Shown one piece after another: positions 35,201 to 38,596 of a DNA stretch of 38,596 nucleotides. The notes under the pieces were generated by a model. That model saw nothing but the letters and a program-made list of their open reading frames with translations. It searched no databases and was not told the origin of the DNA. The stretch comes from Chryseobacterium indologenes. GTDB taxonomy: Bacteria; Bacteroidota; Bacteroidia; Flavobacteriales; Weeksellaceae. Both the position numbers and the translations under genes were made by a program. Positions within the stretch are counted from its first letter, which is position 1; the number at the start of each line of letters is the position of its first letter. The stretch covers positions 1 through 38,596 of the forward strand of contig NZ_LJOD01000024.1 of NCBI RefSeq assembly GCF_001295265.1. The letters are read 5' to 3'.

Positions 35201-38200
35201 GGATCTTGTAACCAATGACGGAAGCGGACTGAAAATTAACTACTCAAGGATCGGAAGAACCAACAAACTATCTAAAGTTACAGAGAAAAATACCAATGGT
35301 ACGTTTACTATCGATTATGAATTTACGTCTCCTTCTTACAATGATCCTCATGCGAGACTGGTAATGAAAGAGGTGAAAATTCTCAATCCCCATGTTGATT
35401 CTGAAGGATATACGACCTCTACACCGGATAAAAACAGCGTAACCCGCTTCAGCTACGAGAATTCAAGATATGACCGTAGAGAACGTACTTATTATGGTTT
35501 TGAAAAAGTGACCGCAGAGGAAATGAATGTGAATGATGTATACAGGACTTCCGTTCAGACCTTCTACAATACCAACTATTATAACAATGGATTGCTGAAG
35601 AAAAATGAGGTTTACAGCGGAACAAATATATTGAAATCCAGCTCACTGAATACCTATAAATTATACAAATACATCAATAATTATACGCAGCTTGAAGAAA
35701 TACCTGAAGCCGAGTTTGACAGCTATGATACAGGAGGAACCAAGGGAAACAAGATTGCTGTTATCCTGCCGTCGGGGTCTTCTAATACAGCATATGAGAG
35801 CAATGGTTCCATAACGACCGGCTCTGTAATGACCTATAACAGCAAGGCTCAGCTTACCAGCTTTAAATATAACAGCAACGTGGCATCAGGAAGTTATTAT
35901 TCTACCATCCTTTACCATGATGTGCCGTCCTTATTCGCCAAAAATATCCTGAATATTCCTTCGGAAATTAAGGTATTCAACGATTCCAACCAGCTGGTAA
36001 GGCAACGGAATTCCGAGCTTGATCCGAACACAGGTGACCTGGTTAAAGTTATGGCAAAGCTGAATGACAGCCAGACAGCATCTACCACATTAACCTATGA
36101 TTCTTTTGGAAATGTTAAGACGGTTACTGATCCTGTATCTTACAAACTTACCTATGATTATGATCCTTCCGGGAAATACATGATCAAAGTAACAGACAGT
36201 TTTGGTGTATTTTCCTCTTCCACATATGATCCGAAATGGGATACTGTTCTGGAATCCACCGATGCCTCAGGAAACAAGATGCAGTACAGCTATGATAATT
36301 TAGGAAGGATAACCAATATTCTCGGGCCAAAAGAAGTGGGGATTTCGCCATATACCATAAAATACGAGTATTTTATGACCCCTTATTCATCAGGAAGTGA
36401 CCAGATTAAACTTTATGGGGCAACAACACAGAATTTTGACCCTGAACATCCTTCCAATCCTATTGAGACGATTACACTGGCTGATTTTACCGGGAAAACA
36501 GTTCAGGTTAAAAAGGATATTTTTGTTGGAGGCACGGAAAAAATGTCTGTATCCGGGATGGCATTAACTGATCTTTTTGACAGGCCCATAAAACAATATC
36601 ATCCAACTTTTGAGGGCAAAGATGCTGTTTTAAACAAAAAACTGAAACTGAGCCTTTCTCCTTATTACACCATAACACAGTATGACCCGATGGATCGGAT
36701 TATTGCCGAAGCTGATGAGGATGGAAACCTTACCGATATAAGCTATAGTATTGAAGGCACTGCTTATAAAAAGACGGTTTCCCAGATGCAGAATGCAAGT
36801 ACGCAGATTAAGTCAGAGGCATTCAGTAATGCAGAGGGAAGAACTGTGGCTTCTAAAAATTATTTAAGCGGACAGCCATTGTCAACCCAGTTTACCTATG
36901 ATGCCGCAGGACAGTTATTAACGGTTAAAGACCCTGAAAATATTGAAACAAGGTACAGATATGATCTGGGTGGGCGCCGCACTGTAGAAGAACACCCAGA
37001 TCATGGAGCTACGAAATTTACGTATAACCTGGCAGGACAGATGCTGACCAGATCAACGGCTAACCTTGAAGGTGTCAGCGCACCTATCATTTATCAATAT
37101 ACCCAAAACAGGTTGATACAGATTGTTTATCCGAAACTCCAGAATGGAGCTCCTAATCCGAGCAACGTCAAATATACGTATGGTACATCCGGCAATGCAA
37201 CGGGAAGGCTAACCAAGAAAACAGATGGCACTGGTGAGGTAACCTATGTTTATGGTAATATGGGCGAAGTGGTTGCGGAGCGAAGAAAAATAATCGGTGT
37301 GAATATTCCGGTGATGAACTTTACTACCGGCTATGAGTACGACAGTTGGAACCGAATTCAAAAAATCTTCTATCCGGATGGTGAAAATGTGGTGTATGAC
37401 TATGATTTGGGAGGGAATTTAATAAAGGTAAAAAGTACAGCGTACGGTGATTATATTAAAGATATCCAGTATGATGAATATGAGCAGCGTACCCTTGTTT
37501 TCAATGAAAATGAGACCTATTCCGAGTTTACCTATCTTCCAACGAAGAGACTGCTTTCTTCACATGCTTTGAAAAAGGATAATTATGCAACCTATTTAAA
37601 TAATAACTACGAATACGATTTTGTTAATAATATCATCTCCAATAAAAACATTACAGAAGCTACCCCTAACCAGTTGGGAGGAGGTTACCAGATGCTTTAC
37701 GGATATGACAGCCTGAACCGTCTTACCCATTCTGTGGGAGCCATGCTAAAGGATATTAAAGACGATCCGGTTGACCCCGGAAATATGAATGCCAGCTATG
37801 AAACATCCTTAACTTATACGCCTTCAAGCGGTATCAGTAAAAAGAAGCAGAACCATGAAATAAGCGGGGTTGTCAATTCTTTGAATACCTATGAAAACAC
37901 TTATAAATACATTAGAGATACCCATAAAGTAGAATCTGTAACCAATTTGGGTACAGGTTCTATTGAAAGCTTTACTTATGATAAAAATGGAAACCCGACC
38001 AGGTATAATAATCCGGACGGAATCTCAACAATGGCCTGGGATGAAGAGGATAATATGAAAGCTTACTATAACAAAGACCAGGGAGTTTTCCAATATTACG
38101 CCTATGATCATGCAGGAGAAAGAACTATCAAATATAATCTGAAAGAGGGGGCTAAATTATACCAGAATGGTGCATTAATCGATCAGGGAGCAATGGTACT

Positions 38201-38596
38201 CAATAATTATAAGGTTTATCCAAATCCTTATGTGGTAGTAAGTTCGGATGATACCTATACCAAGCATTATTATGCGGGCAGCCAGAGAATTGCAAGCCGT
38301 TTAGCAGAAAATACAGGTTTATTTGGAAGATCCGCCACAGGGACAACCGAGCAGAGTGAGGAAATGCCTGATGTAGAAAGTGACTTTAAATCCTATCTGG
38401 ATAAAACCGGAGTTGAAGCGGAAACCATAGAAACGGAATTCGCCAGAAGTTCGGCTCAGGCAGGATTATATTATCTCCATGGGGACCACCTGGGAACCGC
38501 GACATTTGTTACCGATGCCAATGCTGTTGCAACCCAATTTTTTGTAAATTTACCTTTCGGAGAGACTTTTGTAGAGCAGCAGGTTGCAGGAACTTA
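29286..38596 (+). CDS. Giant SpvB/TcB/RHS-repeat protein, 3' end outside window (partial)
   Basis: Open without a stop for 3,103 codons to the window edge; frame checked at 31911, 34284, 37587 and 38460. Order: signal peptide or anchor (1-29; SVLIVLFFSCMFVFAS), a low-complexity Ser/Asn/Lys stretch (50-95), unique N-terminal region, SpvB domain (about 467-780; KGDAAMSYPIHLPAGVNGMQ, NGWMGEGWDIAGI), six FG-GAP/VCBS-type calcium loops (D-x-N-x-DG-x-x-D at residues 876, 967, 1670, 1773, 1865, 1965), TcB-like middle, RHS/YD repeats (about 2270-2950; YDNLGRITNI, YDAAGQLLTV, YDKNGNPTRY), and the RHS core (from 3059; YYLHGDHLGTATFVTDAN, FGETFVEQ). TcB/TcC relatives form a hollow shell around a C-terminal toxin, which here would lie beyond the window. 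Confidence 0.95.
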   Translation, partial: MKINLKKLPISKNSVLIVLFFSCMFVFASFTKEDRQKVRRFKQDLMLRLHVDKESEISDVKDPPENSSNNRESNSSSNDKGEKKAGLNTSSEEKIVGKNVSNYSHSTITHVFDAKEKAGTIGIFSDKEEDKISDNFFTIDIPKNSITDQAAYLEYDLYGLASYQSVPRSINNNVAVGGEIIVPKADWSHQREEISQNLLKDGNNLILFTAPISGVKYKVKNVKVVFENKNHPKEDLIVNSLLSENKLYIKGNTEYSGSLTVNNEVVPVHGGEFEKVVNLSDDDRKAGSFSVAIGGVKNTYKIPKPVNSFKMINSSYFSPKLLEISKEKEYDTDYEDIKIKVEKESSESASVEFLKLREKDFPTTSQGLKNVTLNNSAYRLSVVKGKLNKKLRISLPYDEKRLGQAPAKEIKAFYFDYKNKQWKIETSAVVDEKSKMVIIESDQDNDYINGIISVPESPGINSFTPTSISGLKAGNPVLGIQLFSPPTPNQKGDAAMSYPIHLPAGVNGMQPHLSVTYNSSKGNGWMGEGWDIAGISGITLDTRWGTPAFDPSYESEIYLLDGEMLMYEGDYLPHRHIDKAGLMDVARQPRNSSGKKNFYLRKNNNFTKIERYGSSPSSYTWVVTTTDGTKRFYGGSETTVNGNAVVQKGDGAIVQWGIVKELDVHNNNIKYYYFNQQFTQGIPPVSGDNINLEKGIQFHINQIYYSGVNDTDGPYKVNFIYKIPERPDYVIDTKEGIKRVEIERLDNILVSHNQLDIREYGFTYATGKFYKSILKTISGPGVKYELDYYNDVGNAVFGPDKLTTAPAPDAFSGPVNSALTPSRISADNNFEWGWTLRTGLGLGLFTPHTSGDKNFMVSGFVGGSYPDIKRGQELLDFNGDGVMDILYRKRNGDNGIKLIPGSLDGNGNLEFNGYEVDVLNLKSNFTKTKGSTFNTGASILFNWWKMGFDFTKSWSESESKTPVYIIDANSDGLPDVVKDDKVWFNKINPDGQPEMVTTSDMTENMVMKGNIPVPYEEPEDLDDDEGEEPVRAKNDVVKVWIAPKAGYIKIQDHISITNMQETAARAVYSIEAKNPDNPSKNGRLYLTTLVGGSPNIDLKIEKYNDYAGTPMGIGSASRIQVESGDRIYFRLHKKTGINYEVNTTPSVQYVTANGTEIPDTDQEELDGFSPNNLKYEESFLLNNLTKTLKFDYTTTGHIDIPGFSVPELHDDVTFKITLSKAEVVNPWDVTVLYSKTYSQSLGTVNIDPVDMDFYAPITPNGLYMKFIVESDSYMNKEIEWKNIKVSSAWGNSMDVASYPSYYVRDFKKKFHVADLGNAPQGATHYYISINKNFSFSPSLPGNFMYVIKKNGLVLGKRWVKIENTGITETSLNGITDPILFYTGDPYHSVLLEDKINIVVYCNTQKDRAAYEALKSQLQNNIFNIFVGTNTNLLASTVETALNTAEFNSISAVYHNWGQFIYNESKDIRRTHNSLSPPGPRDQPTAPSGVTTPDYTINPDTPRDSYGALINNDFLDSPFGQFDYDFSGCSGLTNQDEYGECVGDMLQADFQNMASTNILAGFNPIVPMNTHFSKGPDGAVKKWVNNSFLEQFSMASSFRDEETMTPFFTDDDPDEEDIEVQGNISTAMYAIEKKQKSKAKTTNWGIGIPVISRSVSELRGYGNINTQDFFDVNGDGYPDMLYRTESQLTNSLGGLKASQGRNLEGNPDSVISQSESFQKTNTIAFSPSATKTVGRNTSNNDSDSKADTSVSWSGGTSSSTYPDSYDKGLKYWIDINGDGLVDRVETIDGAVRYKLNYGTGLINNPFESFANLQTHESKPVGSTSISIGGGLSGMISATDTFSSGWGVSGSLTGSSSTGSSKVNFQDVNGDGMVDILLLDNEGNTSVRYNMGNKFAPAEGLSKQGAIVNFGNDTKTYNGALTLNGGFYLNVPILWLFGVTILYFRAGADLSASIGVSMSEINKGLRDVNGDGFPDLVTNDGSGLKINYSRIGRTNKLSKVTEKNTNGTFTIDYEFTSPSYNDPHARLVMKEVKILNPHVDSEGYTTSTPDKNSVTRFSYENSRYDRRERTYYGFEKVTAEEMNVNDVYRTSVQTFYNTNYYNNGLLKKNEVYSGTNILKSSSLNTYKLYKYINNYTQLEEIPEAEFDSYDTGGTKGNKIAVILPSGSSNTAYESNGSITTGSVMTYNSKAQLTSFKYNSNVASGSYYSTILYHDVPSLFAKNILNIPSEIKVFNDSNQLVRQRNSELDPNTGDLVKVMAKLNDSQTASTTLTYDSFGNVKTVTDPVSYKLTYDYDPSGKYMIKVTDSFGVFSSSTYDPKWDTVLESTDASGNKMQYSYDNLGRITNILGPKEVGISPYTIKYEYFMTPYSSGSDQIKLYGATTQNFDPEHPSNPIETITLADFTGKTVQVKKDIFVGGTEKMSVSGMALTDLFDRPIKQYHPTFEGKDAVLNKKLKLSLSPYYTITQYDPMDRIIAEADEDGNLTDISYSIEGTAYKKTVSQMQNASTQIKSEAFSNAEGRTVASKNYLSGQPLSTQFTYDAAGQLLTVKDPENIETRYRYDLGGRRTVEEHPDHGATKFTYNLAGQMLTRSTANLEGVSAPIIYQYTQNRLIQIVYPKLQNGAPNPSNVKYTYGTSGNATGRLTKKTDGTGEVTYVYGNMGEVVAERRKIIGVNIPVMNFTTGYEYDSWNRIQKIFYPDGENVVYDYDLGGNLIKVKSTAYGDYIKDIQYDEYEQRTLVFNENETYSEFTYLPTKRLLSSHALKKDNYATYLNNNYEYDFVNNIISNKNITEATPNQLGGGYQMLYGYDSLNRLTHSVGAMLKDIKDDPVDPGNMNASYETSLTYTPSSGISKKKQNHEISGVVNSLNTYENTYKYIRDTHKVESVTNLGTGSIESFTYDKNGNPTRYNNPDGISTMAWDEEDNMKAYYNKDQGVFQYYAYDHAGERTIKYNLKEGAKLYQNGALIDQGAMVLNNYKVYPNPYVVVSSDDTYTKHYYAGSQRIASRLAENTGLFGRSATGTTEQSEEMPDVESDFKSYLDKTGVEAETIETEFARSSAQAGLYYLHGDHLGTATFVTDANAVATQFFVNLPFGETFVEQQVAGT

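Noticed and set aside
29614..35646. Several 60-140-codon frames on both strands within the giant gene
   Set aside because: All lie in other frames of one continuous frame that carries recognisable SpvB, VCBS and RHS motifs.

Overview
The window comes from a Bacteroidota genome, most likely a Chryseobacterium-like flavobacterium. This is inferred from protein content and promoter style; no rRNA or marker search was possible. Supporting signs are a SusC/SusD pair controlled by an ECF sigma factor and FecR, B-type succinate dehydrogenase/fumarate reductase, a type IX secretion sorting domain, no obvious Shine-Dalgarno sequences, and a textbook Bacteroidota promoter (TTTG-N19-TATCTTTG at 12982-13012). 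No rRNA, tRNA, CRISPR array or insertion sequence was recognised.

Layout: (1) 1-69 is the first 23 codons of a leftward exported protein that runs off the window, followed by about 600 bp without a clear gene that contains terminator-like hairpins and possibly a small RNA. (2) dnaK (687-2588), then an unknown exported protein. (3) 3831-11318 is a leftward nutrient-uptake operon: ECF sigma, histidine phosphatase, FecR anti-sigma, SusC, SusD. A 27/32-identical sequence element occurs in front of both the phosphatase and fecR and is a candidate target of the local sigma factor. The phosphatase suggests a phosphorylated ligand such as inositol phosphates. (4) 11601-12782 holds two copies of a small module, each a tiny single-span membrane protein followed by a helical protein of 118-131 residues; one membrane protein (43 aa, 12047-12178) is easily missed. 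(5) Rightward: a nucleoid-associated protein, a membrane protein with an internal duplication, and a cyclase/kynurenine-formamidase-like gene broken by one in-frame TAG. (6) 16338-23386 is a tight six-gene leftward operon: amide hydrolase, outer-membrane porin, DASS dicarboxylate transporter, and cytochrome b, flavoprotein and iron-sulfur subunits of succinate dehydrogenase/fumarate reductase. Together they look like a route from an amide-linked compound through both membranes to a C4-dicarboxylate respiratory enzyme. (7) Divergent from it, a bacteriophytochrome histidine kinase and a heme oxygenase that would make its biliverdin chromophore. (8) mdh, ending in a very strong terminator. (9) 27899 to the window end: a type IX-sorted exported protein followed 7 bp later by a giant SpvB/TcB/RHS-type protein, open for 3,103 codons and still open at the edge, just inside its RHS core domain; the variable C-terminal (likely toxin) end lies outside the window.

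The best candidates for something undescribed are the duplicated small-membrane-protein modules, the amide-hydrolase/porin/transporter/fumarate-reductase operon, and the shared 32-bp element in the sigma/phosphatase/FecR/Sus operon. The nonsense codon in the cyclase gene and the altered chromophore pocket of the phytochrome also deserve a look.
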